A stretch of DNA of 64,000 nucleotides from Mycolicibacterium senegalense (GCF_019645875.1 NZ_CP081000.1:5702417-5766416); one strand, 5' to 3'; shown: positions 17,600-26,654, counted from the stretch's first letter. Notes: a model not told the origin generated them from the letters alone. Program-made: numbers and translations.

Positions 17600-18055
17600 C
17601 TAGCGCTGGGCCGCGAAGAACTTCTCCAGCAGGGCCGCGCACTCGTCGGCCAGCACGCCGCCGACCACCTCGGGCCGGTGATTGAGCCGGCGATCGCGCA
17701 CCACATCCCACAGCGAGCCGACCGCCCCGGTCTTGGGCTCCCACGCGCCGAACACCACCCGCGCCACCCGGGCCAGCACCAGCGCACCGGCACACATGGT
17801 GCACGGCTCGACGGTCACGGCCAGCGTCGCACCTTCGAGCCGCCAACCGTCGCCGAGCACCCGGGCGGCTTCGCGCATCGCGACGATCTCGGCATGCCCG
17901 GCCGGGTCGCCGGTGGCCTCACGGACGTTGGCCGCGCGGGCCAGCTCGGTGCCGTCGGCGGCGAACACCACCGCACCGATCGGCACGTCGCGCGGCCCGG
18001 CGGTGCGGGCAGCCTCCAGTGCCGCGCGGATCAGCGCTTCGTCGGAAGAACTCAC
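17600..18055 (-). CDS. tadA: tRNA adenosine(34) deaminase TadA
   Basis: A 151-residue zinc deaminase that converts A34 to inosine in tRNA-Arg(ACG), whose gene is at 36566 in this window. Zinc and catalytic residues are visible: His54 and Glu56 in HAEI, and Cys85 and Cys88 in PCTMC. Its ATG overlaps the stop of the upstream gene by 4 nt; that partner is regularly found next to tadA in actinobacteria. The enzyme is essential in most bacteria for reading CGN codons. Confidence 0.95.
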   Translation of the reverse strand: MSSSDEALIRAALEAARTAGPRDVPIGAVVFAADGTELARAANVREATGDPAGHAEIVAMREAARVLGDGWRLEGATLAVTVEPCTMCAGALVLARVARVVFGAWEPKTGAVGSLWDVVRDRRLNHRPEVVGGVLADECAALLEKFFAAQR

Positions 18056-18558
18056 CGACCGAGCCGGTCGAGCACCGCCGACAGCTCGTCGGCGAAGCCC
18101 ATCTCGCGGGCGATGCGCCCGATCTGCTCGTCGGCGTACAGGTCGGTCTCGGACAAAATCACGCCGAGCACGTCCTCGTGCAGGCCGATGTCCGACAGCA
18201 CCGACAGATCGCCCTCCTCGAACGGGTCCGCGTCTTCGAGATCCTCTTCTTCGAGGTCAGCGTCCAAGTTCTCCAGCGCCTCGGCGGCGATGTCATAGTC
18301 CAGCGCGGCGGTGGCGTCCGAGAGCAGCAGCCGGGTACCCGCCGGTGCCGGCCGCACGATCACGAAAAATTCGTCGTCCACGTCGAGCAACCCGAAGACC
18401 GCTCCGGCGCTGCGCAGCTCACGAAGTTCGGTCTCGGCCGCGGTCAGGCTCTTCAAGGATGACGAACGCATGGGCGCACATCGCCACTTGCCGTCCTCCC
18501 GGACAACGGCCACCCCGAAGCCATCGGGCAGGTCTGCCGGCGCACGCTGTGCCTCCAT
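18052..18558 (-). CDS. tRNA adenosine deaminase-associated protein
   Basis: A 168-residue actinobacterial protein of unknown activity, invariably next to tadA (Rv3753c in M. tuberculosis, from memory). It has a mixed N-terminal half (DGFGVAVVREDGKWRCAPM), then a very acidic stretch (about residues 93-115, ENLDADLEEEDLEDADPFEE) and a C-terminal helical DELSAVLDRLGR. I chose the ATG at 18558 because residues upstream in the same frame are Arg/Ser-rich and unlike the family. It is translationally coupled to tadA and divergent from tyrA. Confidence 0.88.
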   Translation of the reverse strand: MEAQRAPADLPDGFGVAVVREDGKWRCAPMRSSSLKSLTAAETELRELRSAGAVFGLLDVDDEFFVIVRPAPAGTRLLLSDATAALDYDIAAEALENLDADLEEEDLEDADPFEEGDLSVLSDIGLHEDVLGVILSETDLYADEQIGRIAREMGFADELSAVLDRLGR

Positions 18559-18641
18559 GCCCGCATACGGTAGTCGCCGACCAGCAATTTTGACAGGGAT
18601 CACCCTCGGCCCCGGCCCAGCCGGTGTGCCAGTCTTGATGC

Positions 18642-19601
18642 GTGACGAACACACCGGTGTGCGTGCTGGGCCTCGGCTTGATCGGTGGCTCGCTGATGCG
18701 GGCCGCCGCCGCGGCCGGCCGCGCGGTCTTCGGCTACAACCGGTCGATCGAGGCCGTCGCCGCCGCGAAGTTCGACGGGTTCGACGCCACCGCGAACCTG
18801 GACGAGGCACTGCGCCGGGCTGCCGAATGCGACGCGCTGATCGTGCTCGCCGTGCCGATGCCGGCCCTGCCGCAGATGCTCGACCGTATCCGTGACACCG
18901 CGCCGAGCTGCCCGCTGACCGACGTCACCAGCGTCAAAGGCGCGGTGCTCGACGAAGTGCGGCGGGCCGGCCTGCTCACGAACTTCGTCGGCGGCCATCC
19001 GATGGCGGGTACCGCCCACTCGGGCTGGTCGGCCGGGGACGCTGCGCTGTTCACCGGCGCCGCCTGGGTGGTCAGCGTGGACGATCACGTCGACGCGCGG
19101 GTTTGGTCACAGGTGGCCCAACTGGCACTGGACTGCCATGCCGTCGTGGTGCCGGCCCGCTCCGACGAGCACGACGCCGCAGCAGCCGCCATCTCACACC
19201 TGCCGCACCTGTTCGCCGAAACGCTGGCGGTGACCGCCAGTGAAGTGCCGTTGGCCTTCGCCCTGGCCGCCGGGTCGTTCCGCGACGGCACCAGGGTGGC
19301 GGCCACCGCCCCGGACCTGGTGCGGGCCATGTGTGAGGCCAATGCCGACCAGCTGCTGCCCGCGCTCGAACACGGCATCGAACTGCTGACCCGCGCCAAG
19401 GACGCCCTGGCGGCCACGGGCTCGGTGGCCGAGCTGGTAGAGAACGGTCACGCCGCCCGGATGCGTTACGACAGCTTCAGCCGCCCCGAGATCATGACCA
19501 CGGTGGTGGGCACCGGCAACTGGCGCGACGAGTTGGCTGCGGCCGGACGGGCCGGCGGGGTGATCAGATCCGCTCTGCCAATCCTGGGTAATCAAGGATG
19601 A
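18642..19601 (+). CDS. tyrA: Prephenate dehydrogenase
   Basis: A 319-residue NAD-dependent enzyme that decarboxylates prephenate to 4-hydroxyphenylpyruvate in tyrosine synthesis. The N-terminal Rossmann motif VLGLGLIGGSLMRAA is clear, and DVTSVKGAV and FVGGHPMAGTAHSGW are hallmark substrate-pocket segments with the catalytic His in GGHPMAGT. The start is a GTG at 18642, giving MTNTPVCVLGLG. It overlaps the convergent glycolipid-binding-domain gene by 38 nt. Partner steps in this window: hisC2 at 36856 is an aromatic aminotransferase. Confidence 0.94.
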   Translation: MTNTPVCVLGLGLIGGSLMRAAAAAGRAVFGYNRSIEAVAAAKFDGFDATANLDEALRRAAECDALIVLAVPMPALPQMLDRIRDTAPSCPLTDVTSVKGAVLDEVRRAGLLTNFVGGHPMAGTAHSGWSAGDAALFTGAAWVVSVDDHVDARVWSQVAQLALDCHAVVVPARSDEHDAAAAAISHLPHLFAETLAVTASEVPLAFALAAGSFRDGTRVAATAPDLVRAMCEANADQLLPALEHGIELLTRAKDALAATGSVAELVENGHAARMRYDSFSRPEIMTTVVGTGNWRDELAAAGRAGGVIRSALPILGNQG

Positions 19602-20151
19602 ACCCGTCGGGATCCACCGTGATGGTGGTGTCAGCCACCGGCGAGCGCAGCTTGACCGCGGCACCGGGACCGGGACTGCTGTAGCCGATGTTGGCGGTCT
19701 CGACCGACAGGTCCGGCAACCGCACGTAGACCACCGGCAGGGTCACCGACTCCGCACGCTGATGCAGACCGGTCCGCCGGATCGGCAACGCATTGAAGAA
19801 CGGGCTGAACACGAGATCCACATCGAGCGCACCACCGAAGTCGGAGCGCTTGGTCTGCGTGTGGTCCTGCACCAGCCACATGTTCTCCTCGTCACGCGCG
19901 ATGGAGAGCTGGCGTTCCCGCTCGGCCAGCGTGACGGTCAGAGACAGCCGCTTGGTGGCGCCGGTCTCATCGGTGACCAGGTCATAGGAGGCCGAGAACG
20001 CCGGGTGGGAGTCCGTGGCAGCGGCCACTATCCGGCCGTAGGCCTTGATCCTGTTGCCCGACAGCTGAACCCGAACGGATTCCATCCGGGGTTCGTCGTG
20101 CGCCCGCCAGGTCAACACTGCTGGCCAGGCACGATCCTTCTGGTCGCTCAC
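19564..20151 (-). CDS. Putative glycolipid-binding domain protein (Rv3755c-like)
   Basis: A 195-residue cytosolic-looking protein with no signal peptide or membrane segment. Pattern WRAHDEPRMESVRVQLSGNRIKAYGRIV, given here as its N-terminal signature split over residues 15-43, and a C-terminal LPDLSVETANIGYSSPG / DPDGFILDYPGLAERI belong to the glycolipid-binding family named after a Pseudomonas structure. Function in mycobacteria is unknown. It is the counterpart of Rv3755c by order. Its ATG overlaps the stop of proZ by 4 nt, so it is the last gene of the proXVWZ transcript. Confidence 0.8.
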   Translation of the reverse strand: MSDQKDRAWPAVLTWRAHDEPRMESVRVQLSGNRIKAYGRIVAAATDSHPAFSASYDLVTDETGATKRLSLTVTLAERERQLSIARDEENMWLVQDHTQTKRSDFGGALDVDLVFSPFFNALPIRRTGLHQRAESVTLPVVYVRLPDLSVETANIGYSSPGPGAAVKLRSPVADTTITVDPDGFILDYPGLAERI

Positions 20152-20930
20152 CCTTCTACCGTATGCGACGGCGCGCGGCGTTCGTAGCCGAGTCCGGAAC
20201 TCCCCGCCGAGCGTGACTCGAGCGCCATCTCGTCACCGAGCAACGGCTGCGGAATCCGCCGTCGCGCCCTCAACCGGCCACTACCGGGCACCGACAACCA
20301 CACCGCGAAGGCCAGCGCCGCGTCGAGGATCAAGGCCAGCGCCGTGACCATGAGCGCACCCACCAGAGCGATGTGGAACTGCCGCACCTTGATGCCGTCG
20401 ATCAGATACCGGCCCAGCCCACCGAGGCTCGCATAGGCCGCGACCGTCGCGGTCGCCACGATCTGCAGCGTCGCGGTGCGCAGCCCGCCGACGATCAACG
20501 GCAGCGCATTGGGCACCTCGACCCCGAACAACACCCGGCGCTCGGTCATACCCATCGACCGGGCCGCGTCCACGACGGCGGGATCCACGTTCGCGATCCC
20601 GGCATAGGTGCCGGCCAACAGCGGTGGAATGCCCAGCAGCATCAGCGCGACGGTCGGCGGCACCAGGCCCAGCCCCCACAACAGCACCCCGAGCAGCAGT
20701 ACCCCCAGCGTGGGCAGGGCACGCAGCGCGTTGACGCCGGTGACAACCAGGAACGTGCCGCGCCCGGTATGCCCGATGAGCAGGCCGACGGGAATCGCGA
20801 TCGCCGCCGAGGCCAGCACCGCGACCACGGTGTACTGGAGGTGTTCGACGATGCGGGCGGTCAGGCCCGCCGGACCGGCCCAGTTGGCGGCGGTGAAGAT
20901 GAAATCCAGGGCCTGCTGCAGAAAGTTCAT
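20148..20930 (-). CDS. proZ: Osmoprotectant (glycine betaine/proline) ABC transporter permease
   Basis: A 260-residue inner-membrane permease with about 6 transmembrane segments. The cytoplasmic coupling loop DAARSMGMTERRVLFGVEVPNALPLIVGG, residues about 130-158, has the EAA-type pattern. I used the ATG at 20930 (MNFLQQALDF), which overlaps the stop of proW by 4 nt; longer frames upstream are read-through of proW in another frame. The C-terminal 40 residues are a polar extension. It forms the importer with ProW, ProV and ProX. Confidence 0.92.
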   Translation of the reverse strand: MNFLQQALDFIFTAANWAGPAGLTARIVEHLQYTVVAVLASAAIAIPVGLLIGHTGRGTFLVVTGVNALRALPTLGVLLLGVLLWGLGLVPPTVALMLLGIPPLLAGTYAGIANVDPAVVDAARSMGMTERRVLFGVEVPNALPLIVGGLRTATLQIVATATVAAYASLGGLGRYLIDGIKVRQFHIALVGALMVTALALILDAALAFAVWLSVPGSGRLRARRRIPQPLLGDEMALESRSAGSSGLGYERRAPSHTVEG

Positions 20931-21592
20931 GCGGCCGCCTTGGCCCGGTTGGGCGTGCGGGCGGTGCGGTTCCACGGCGTGATGGCCTTGCCGACCAGCA
21001 TGATCAGGGTGTCGATGACGATGGCCAGCACGAAGATCGCGATGATCCCGGCGACGATCTGGTCGCTCTTGTTCGACTGGTAGCCCTCGGTGAACCAGGT
21101 GCCCAGGCCACCGATGCCGATCACCGAGCCCACCGAAACCATCGAGATATTGGTGACCGCGACGACCCGCAGCCCGGCGATCAACACCGGTATGGCCAGC
21201 GGAAGCTCCACCTTGAGCATGCGCACCCACGGCCGGTAGCCGACCGCCGTCGCGGCGTCGCGCACCTGCTCGGGTACCGCGTCGAGCGCCTCCGGCACCG
21301 CCCGCACCAACAGTGCCGTGGTGTAAAGCGTCAACGCCACAATCACATTGGCTTCATCCAGGATGCGGGTCGGGATGATCAGGGGCAGCACCACGAACAA
21401 CGCCAACGAGGGGATGGTGAAGATGATGCTGGCGGTCAGGGTGGTCAGCCGCCGCAGTGCGGTGGTGCGCTGCACGGCCGCACCCAGCGGCACGGCGATC
21501 AACAGTCCGAGCACGATCGGCACCAACGACAACCGCAGGTGCACGACCGTCAGCACCCACAGGTCGTCGAGATGGTTCAGCAGATACCGCAT
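20927..21592 (-). CDS. proW: Osmoprotectant ABC transporter permease
   Basis: A 221-residue permease with about 5-6 membrane helices. The EAA loop is EQVRDAATAVGYRPWVRMLKVELPLAIP, residues about 115-142. The start is the ATG at 21592 (MRYLLNHLDD), which shares one base with the proV stop (TGATG). It is paralogous to ProZ, so the channel is a heterodimer as in other OpuC/OsmU-type systems. Confidence 0.92.
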   Translation of the reverse strand: MRYLLNHLDDLWVLTVVHLRLSLVPIVLGLLIAVPLGAAVQRTTALRRLTTLTASIIFTIPSLALFVVLPLIIPTRILDEANVIVALTLYTTALLVRAVPEALDAVPEQVRDAATAVGYRPWVRMLKVELPLAIPVLIAGLRVVAVTNISMVSVGSVIGIGGLGTWFTEGYQSNKSDQIVAGIIAIFVLAIVIDTLIMLVGKAITPWNRTARTPNRAKAAA

Positions 21593-22704
21593 CAGGTCCC
21601 CAACGCGGGAATGTGACGCTGCGTCTCCAGCGCGGCCAGCACGTCCTCGGCCCGCACTCCCCCGATCACCTGATCGTCGGCGTCGACCGCTACCCCCAGT
21701 CCCGACGGCGAAGACAACGCCGCGTCCAGCGCCTGCCGCAGCGTCCCGTCCGGGCGGAACAGCGAACCGCCGGCAATCGTGCTGTCGTACAGGGACTTTC
21801 CCGACCGGTGCACGCCGACGCCTTCGGCATTGACCCAACCGTAGGGCGTGCCATCGGGTTTGGTGATCAACACCCAGTCCCCGGCGCCGAGTTGCAGCCC
21901 GTCGAGCTGCGCCTCGGGAACGTGACGAATGTCGTGCAACGGCAGCCCGGTGCTGTGGAAGAACTGCAGCCCGCGATAGCCGCGGTCGGCGCCGACGATT
22001 CCGGCCACCATGTCGTTGGCCGGGTTGGACAGCAGCCGGGCCGGCGAATCGTACTGTTGCAGCACGCCACCACGGCCGAACACCGCGACCAAGTCGGCGA
22101 GCTTGATCGCCTCGTCGACGTCGTGGGTGACGAAGACGATGGTTTTGCGCAATTCACTTTGCAGCCGCAGGATTTCGGCCTGCAGATCCTCCCGAACCAC
22201 CGGGTCGACCGCACTGAACGGCTCGTCCATCAACAGGATCGGCGGATCGGCGGCCAACGCGCGGGCCACCCCGACCCGCTGCTGCTGCCCACCGGACAAC
22301 TGCGCCGGGTAGCGGTCGGCCAGCTTCGGGTCGAGCCCCACCCGCTCCATCACGCCGATCGCGGCCTTGCGCGCACTGCGCCGCGACTCGCCCCGCAACA
22401 CCGGCACCGTCGCGACGTTGTCGACCACCCGCAGGTGCGGCATCAACCCCGCGCTCTGGATGACGTAGCCGATACCGAGCCGCAGCTTGACCGGGTCCAC
22501 CGTGCTGACGTCGTCCCCGTTGACCGTGAGGGTGCCCGAGGTGGGGTCGATCATCCGGTTGATCATCCGCATCGAGGTGGTCTTGCCGCACCCCGACGGA
22601 CCGACGAACACCGTCAGCGTGCCCTGCGGCACTTCCAGATTGAGGTTGTCGACGGCGACCGTGCCGTCCGGGTACTGCTTGGTGACGTTCTCGAACGTGA
22701 TCAC
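21592..22704 (-). CDS. proV: Osmoprotectant ABC transporter ATP-binding protein
   Basis: A 370-residue ATPase. Walker A GPSGCGKTT (about residue 34), Q-loop, signature LSGGQQQRVGVARAL and Walker B ILLMDEPFSAVD are intact, followed by FVTHDVDEA. The region after about 245 is a regulatory domain with two weak CBS-like halves. The GTG at 22704 gives VITFENVTKQYPDGTVAV and overlaps the proX stop (GTGA); the ATG at 22743 lies inside proX and is less likely. It energises uptake of compatible solutes. Confidence 0.93.
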   Translation of the reverse strand: MITFENVTKQYPDGTVAVDNLNLEVPQGTLTVFVGPSGCGKTTSMRMINRMIDPTSGTLTVNGDDVSTVDPVKLRLGIGYVIQSAGLMPHLRVVDNVATVPVLRGESRRSARKAAIGVMERVGLDPKLADRYPAQLSGGQQQRVGVARALAADPPILLMDEPFSAVDPVVREDLQAEILRLQSELRKTIVFVTHDVDEAIKLADLVAVFGRGGVLQQYDSPARLLSNPANDMVAGIVGADRGYRGLQFFHSTGLPLHDIRHVPEAQLDGLQLGAGDWVLITKPDGTPYGWVNAEGVGVHRSGKSLYDSTIAGGSLFRPDGTLRQALDAALSSPSGLGVAVDADDQVIGGVRAEDVLAALETQRHIPALGT

Positions 22705-23642
22705 TTCTGTACCGGCCTGTCGAATCCGTTGTCCCTGACCCACTTCTCGGCAGCCTCGTCGGGATCGACGCCGGCATTGCCCTCCACCGCGGTGTTCAAC
22801 TCGATCAGCGCCTCCGTGGTGAGCTTGGCCGACACCGCGTCGAGCACGGTCTTGAGCTCATCGGACATCTTCTGCGAGGCCACCAGCGGAACGACATTGG
22901 CGGCCAGGAACGCGTTCTTCGGATCCTCCAGCACCACCAGGTGGTGCTGCTCGATCGCCGGGGAGGTGCTGAAGATGTTCGCCGCGGTGACGGCGCCGCT
23001 GTTGAGGGCTTGCACGGTAGCCGGCCCGCCACCGTCACTGATCGCCACGAAATTGACCGGCGCGATGTCCAGACCGTACCGGGACTTCAGGCCCACCAGC
23101 CCCGTCTGGCGGGTCTGAAATTCCGATGGTGCACCGACTTTCACCTCAGCCGAGTGGGCGGCCAGATCCGCGATGGTCTTCAGGTTCCAACGCTGGGCGG
23201 TCTGGGCGGTGACCGCGAGGGTGTCCTTGTCCTCGGCCGGTGAGGGATACAGGATCGACAGATCTCCGGGCAAGGCCTTGAACAGCGCGATCAGTACCTC
23301 GTCCGAGGTGGTGGCAGTGGCCTCGGCATCGAAGTACTGCAGGAGATTCCCGGTGTACTCGGGGATCAGATCGATCGAGTGATCCTGCACCGCAGGCACA
23401 TACGTCTCGCGGCTGCCGATGCCGAATTGACGCCTGATCTGAAAATCGTTGGCCTCCAGAGCCTGGGCATAGATCTCGGCGATGATCTTGGACTCCGGGA
23501 AGTCAGCGGAGCCGACCGTGATGGTCTTCAGGTCGCCCGAGATAGGTCCACCGCCCAGTGGATTGGCACTTCCGCAGGCCGCCACCAGCGGCACGAACAG
23601 GGCGAGCAGGGTCATCGCGATTGCCAGGGTTCTGCGCTGCAC
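22701..23642 (-). CDS. proX: Osmoprotectant-binding lipoprotein
   Basis: A 313-residue substrate-binding lipoprotein. The leader MQRRTLAIAMTLLALFVPLVAAC ends in a lipobox (Cys23). The body follows the OpuAC/ProX pattern: ITVGSADFPESKIIAEIYAQ, ETYVPAVQDHSIDLIPEYTGNLL and a late VVPLVASQKMSDEL. The start is a GTG with GAAAGGA 6 nt upstream. It is the first gene of the transcript proX-proV-proW-proZ-glycolipid domain, all coupled by overlaps. It is divergent from the LapA-type membrane protein gene, sharing a 127-bp promoter region. Confidence 0.92.
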   Translation of the reverse strand: MQRRTLAIAMTLLALFVPLVAACGSANPLGGGPISGDLKTITVGSADFPESKIIAEIYAQALEANDFQIRRQFGIGSRETYVPAVQDHSIDLIPEYTGNLLQYFDAEATATTSDEVLIALFKALPGDLSILYPSPAEDKDTLAVTAQTAQRWNLKTIADLAAHSAEVKVGAPSEFQTRQTGLVGLKSRYGLDIAPVNFVAISDGGGPATVQALNSGAVTAANIFSTSPAIEQHHLVVLEDPKNAFLAANVVPLVASQKMSDELKTVLDAVSAKLTTEALIELNTAVEGNAGVDPDEAAEKWVRDNGFDRPVQK

Positions 23643-23769
23643 AGGCGCATCCTTTCGGCGACGGCGGCCGGACGATCAGCCTCCCCGACCCTAACGGCAC
23701 ACCCGACATGCCGCCGCGCTTTACCCCACGGTGGTTTGCTTTGCGGCCTTCACGGGCAAAGATGTCAGT

Positions 23770-24165
23770 ATGACCAGCGATCCGTCTGCATCGCCCGATC
23801 TGCCTGATCCGACGCCGAACGTGCCGGTGACACCGTCGCCCGACCCAGGCAAAGCCCCCGATGCCGACAAGCCGCCCGCCAAGTCGGGCAAGGCCAGCGA
23901 GCCCAAGCTGACCCGCGCCGGGGCACTGTGGTCAGCGCTGATCCTGGGTTTCCTGGTGCTGATCGTGCTGCTGATCTTCATCGCCCAGAACACCGATCCC
24001 GTGCCGATGTCGTTCCTGGCCTGGCATTGGTCATTGCCGACGGGCGTGGCCATCCTGGGCGCGGCGGTGGCCGGCGGGCTGCTGACCGTCGCCGCCGGGT
24101 CGGCCCGGATCTTCCAGCTGCGCCGCAACGCCAAGAAGAACTTCAAGGCCGCCCAGCGCCGCTGA
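23770..24165 (+). CDS. LapA-domain (DUF1049) membrane protein
   Basis: A 131-residue protein. A disordered Pro/Asp/Lys-rich N-terminus (1-45) precedes two hydrophobic helices, ALWSALILGFLVLIVLLIF and TGVAILGAAVAGGLLTVAA, flanking the family's IAQNTDPVPMSFLAWHWSLP loop, and a basic tail RRNAKKNFKAAQRR. The family is linked to lipopolysaccharide assembly in proteobacteria; the mycobacterial role is unknown. It is the counterpart of Rv3760 by position. The ATG at 23770 is preferred because the upstream in-frame ATG (23731) lies in the proX promoter. Confidence 0.83.
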   Translation: MTSDPSASPDLPDPTPNVPVTPSPDPGKAPDADKPPAKSGKASEPKLTRAGALWSALILGFLVLIVLLIFIAQNTDPVPMSFLAWHWSLPTGVAILGAAVAGGLLTVAAGSARIFQLRRNAKKNFKAAQRR

Positions 24166-24169
24166 CGCG

Positions 24170-25207
24170 TCAGCCGATGGCGCGCAGTCCCGAGGCGATC
24201 GCCGGCGCGACCGCCGCACCGACGCTGGTACCGCCCGGCGTGTCGGATCCCTGGCGGGCCCGGAAGTCGATGCCCGCGGCGATGATGGCGGCCTTGAAGT
24301 AGGCCAGCGCCATGTAGAAGTCCCAGTGCGCGAGTTCCTGGCCGGACTGCACCGAATAGCGGTTGGCCAGTTCGTCGGCCGACGGCATCTGCGGTGAACT
24401 CCACGCCGCTTCCATGCTCAGGATCAGGTTGAACATCGGGTCGCGGTAGACGCACATCAGTGCGGCATCGCTCAACGGGTCACCCAGCGTGGAGAGCTCC
24501 CAGTCCAGCACCGCGAGCACCTTCGTCGGGTCCTGCGCGTCCAGGATGGTGTTGTCGATGCGGTAATCGCCGTGGACGATCGAATTGCGGCTCTGCGCCG
24601 GCACCGAATCGGCCAGCGCCTGATGCAGGCGCTTGACGTCGTCGTCGCGGGGGTCGTCGGGCAGCCGGACCAGGTCCCACTGCGAACCCCACCGGCGCAC
24701 CTGGCGCTCCAGGTAGCCGGCCGGCTTGCCGAAATCACCCAGACCGACCGCCTCGGGGTCGACTGCGTGCAGATCGGCCAGCACCCGGATCAGGGCGTCG
24801 ACGCTGTCGCTGATGGCACCAGGGCCGCCCGTCGCGGCGAGCGCTTCAAGTTCCGAAGCGCTGCGGACCACCCGGCCGTCGACGTTCTCGACCATCTGGA
24901 ACGGCGCGCCCAGCACCGAGTCGTCGTTGCTCATGGTCACCGCGCGGGCCACGGGCACCGGGGTGCCGGCCAGCGCCGCCACCACCTTGTACTCGCGGGC
25001 CATATCGTGCGCGGACGGGGTGAGCCCGTGGAGCGGCGGACGGCGCAACACCCAGGCGGATGCGTCGTCGCACACCCGGAAGGTCAGGTTGGAACGGCCA
25101 CCGGCGATCAGTTCGGCGCGGAGCTCACCGCTGCGGGCGATGCCCTCCGAACGCAGATGCCGGTCCAGCGCGGCGAGGTCGAGGCCCTCCAGATTCGTCA
25201 CCGTCAT
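24170..25207 (-). CDS. Phosphotransferase (APH-fold) family protein, FadE36 type
   Basis: A 345-residue kinase-fold protein. The Brenner-type HGDYRIDNTI motif (about residue 214) and the following LAVLDWELSTLGDPLSDAALM give the catalytic and metal-binding residues. In mycobacteria this gene is called fadE36 although it lacks an acyl-CoA dehydrogenase domain; related proteins are fused to or act with acyl-CoA dehydrogenases (ACAD10/11-like) and phosphorylate hydroxy-acyl-CoAs. It is 3 bp downstream of the histidine phosphatase gene, forming a kinase/phosphatase pair. Substrate is inferred. Confidence 0.85.
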   Translation of the reverse strand: MTVTNLEGLDLAALDRHLRSEGIARSGELRAELIAGGRSNLTFRVCDDASAWVLRRPPLHGLTPSAHDMAREYKVVAALAGTPVPVARAVTMSNDDSVLGAPFQMVENVDGRVVRSASELEALAATGGPGAISDSVDALIRVLADLHAVDPEAVGLGDFGKPAGYLERQVRRWGSQWDLVRLPDDPRDDDVKRLHQALADSVPAQSRNSIVHGDYRIDNTILDAQDPTKVLAVLDWELSTLGDPLSDAALMCVYRDPMFNLILSMEAAWSSPQMPSADELANRYSVQSGQELAHWDFYMALAYFKAAIIAAGIDFRARQGSDTPGGTSVGAAVAPAIASGLRAIG

Positions 25208-25210
25208 TGT

Positions 25211-25819
25211 CTACCACCGCACATTTCGCGGCAGCAGATCCCATACGTGTTCGGTGCCGTTGACCGAGGCGACGGCCAGCTTGCCCGACCGCGACGACAG
25301 CAGCCGGGTGACCGAGGCGTAATCGACATGGAAGGACAGCAGCCGCTCAGTGCCCAGGATCTGGTGCAGCAGCACGTTGATCACGCCACCGTGGCTGAAC
25401 ACCGCCACGGTCTCGTCGTGTTCGCCGGTGGTCACCAAGTCCTCGACCGCGGCACTGGTCCGCGCCAGAAACGCGTTCTCGTCCACGCTGCTGGGCAGGT
25501 GCCCGGAGGCCAGCCGGGCCAGCTCCTCGGGGTTCTCCTTCGCGATGTCCTCGATCGGCACGTAGTGCGACATGTCGCGGTCGTACTCGGCGAGTCGCTC
25601 GTCGACCTCGATCTGCAGCCCCAATTCCTTGGCGAGCGGCTCCGCGGTCTGGACCGCGCGGCGCTGCGGGCTGCTGATCAGCCGGCTGACCGGAAACCGG
25701 GCCAGCGCGTCGGGCAGGCGCTGCGCCTGGGCGATGCCGTCAGCGGACAGGTCTGGGTCAGACCCTTGACCGGGCTCGCTGCGGAGCGGTAGAGCATGTC
25801 GGACGAGAAGCAGTTGCAC
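25211..25819 (-). CDS. Histidine phosphatase family protein
   Basis: A 202-residue phosphoglycerate-mutase-like phosphatase. The phosphohistidine motif LVRHALPLRS sits near residue 5-14; normally this reads RHGxT, so here Ala replaces Gly after the His. A later SSPQRRAVQTA and VAVFSHGGVINVLLH supply the second catalytic His. The GTG at 25819 starts VQLLLVRHA; frames farther upstream run into the divergent SDR gene. Substrate is unknown. It is operonic with the phosphotransferase gene. Confidence 0.85.
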   Translation of the reverse strand: MQLLLVRHALPLRSEPGQGSDPDLSADGIAQAQRLPDALARFPVSRLISSPQRRAVQTAEPLAKELGLQIEVDERLAEYDRDMSHYVPIEDIAKENPEELARLASGHLPSSVDENAFLARTSAAVEDLVTTGEHDETVAVFSHGGVINVLLHQILGTERLLSFHVDYASVTRLLSSRSGKLAVASVNGTEHVWDLLPRNVRW

Positions 25820-25867
25820 CGTGCCACCATAGGGCCGCGGTGACCGACGGCCGGAGAGGGCTGCGAC

Positions 25868-26623
25868 ATGGGCTATGCCGACGAACTGTTCGACCTCACC
25901 GACAAGGCGGTGCTGGTCACCGGTGGCAGCCGCGGGCTGGGCCGCGAGATCGCCTTCGGCGCGGCGCGGTGCGGCGCCGATGTGGTGATCGCCAGCCGCA
26001 ACCTGGAGTCCTGCGTGGCCACCGCCGAGGAGATCAGCGCGGCCACCGGTCGCGCTGCCATGCCGTATCAGGTGCACGTGGGCCGGTGGGATCAGCTCGA
26101 CGGGCTGGTCGACGCGGCCTATGAGCGGTTCGGCAAGGTCGACGTGCTGGTCAACAACGCCGGCATGTCGCCGCTGTACGAATCGCTGGGGTCGGTCACC
26201 GAGAAGCTCTACGACTCTGTCTTCAACCTGAATCTCAAAGGGCCGTTCCGGCTTTCGGCCCTGCTCGGTGAGCGGATGGTGGCCGACGGCGGTGGCGCGA
26301 TCATCAACGTCAGCTCATCGGGATCGCTGCGGCCCGACCAGTACATGCTGCCCTACGCCGCGGCCAAGGCCGGCCTGAACGCTCTGACAGAGGGGTTGGC
26401 CAAAGCGTTCGGGCCGACCGTGCGGGTCAACACCTTGATGGCCGGACCGTTTCTCACCGATGTCAGCAAGGCCTGGGACATGGCAGGCAATCCGTTCGGC
26501 CACCTGGCCTTGCGACGGGCCGGCAACCCACCCGAGATTGTCGGCGCCGCACTGTTTCTGATGTCGGACGCGTCCAGCTTCACCACCGGTTCGATCCTGC
26601 GGGTGGACGGCGGCCTGCCCTGA
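25868..26623 (+). CDS. Short-chain dehydrogenase/reductase
   Basis: A 251-residue classical SDR. The cofactor motif TGGSRGLG (about residue 18), NNAG, INVSSSGS and catalytic YAAAK are all present; the GASRNLE-like IASRNLE after beta-2 favours NADP(H). The end TGSILRVDGGLP is typical. The substrate is unknown. It is followed 60 bp later by the GntR regulator on the same strand and could be part of the phosphonate island, for example acting on a hydroxy or aldehyde intermediate, but that is inference. Confidence 0.87.
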   Translation: MGYADELFDLTDKAVLVTGGSRGLGREIAFGAARCGADVVIASRNLESCVATAEEISAATGRAAMPYQVHVGRWDQLDGLVDAAYERFGKVDVLVNNAGMSPLYESLGSVTEKLYDSVFNLNLKGPFRLSALLGERMVADGGGAIINVSSSGSLRPDQYMLPYAAAKAGLNALTEGLAKAFGPTVRVNTLMAGPFLTDVSKAWDMAGNPFGHLALRRAGNPPEIVGAALFLMSDASSFTTGSILRVDGGLP

Positions 26624-26654
26624 GCTCGGCACGGTAATGTAGCCCGGGTAGCAA

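Noticed and set aside
22704..22743. ATG at 22743 as the proV start
   Set aside because: It lies inside proX in another frame. The GTG at 22704 gives the standard VITFENVTK start and overlaps the proX stop, as in the rest of the operon.
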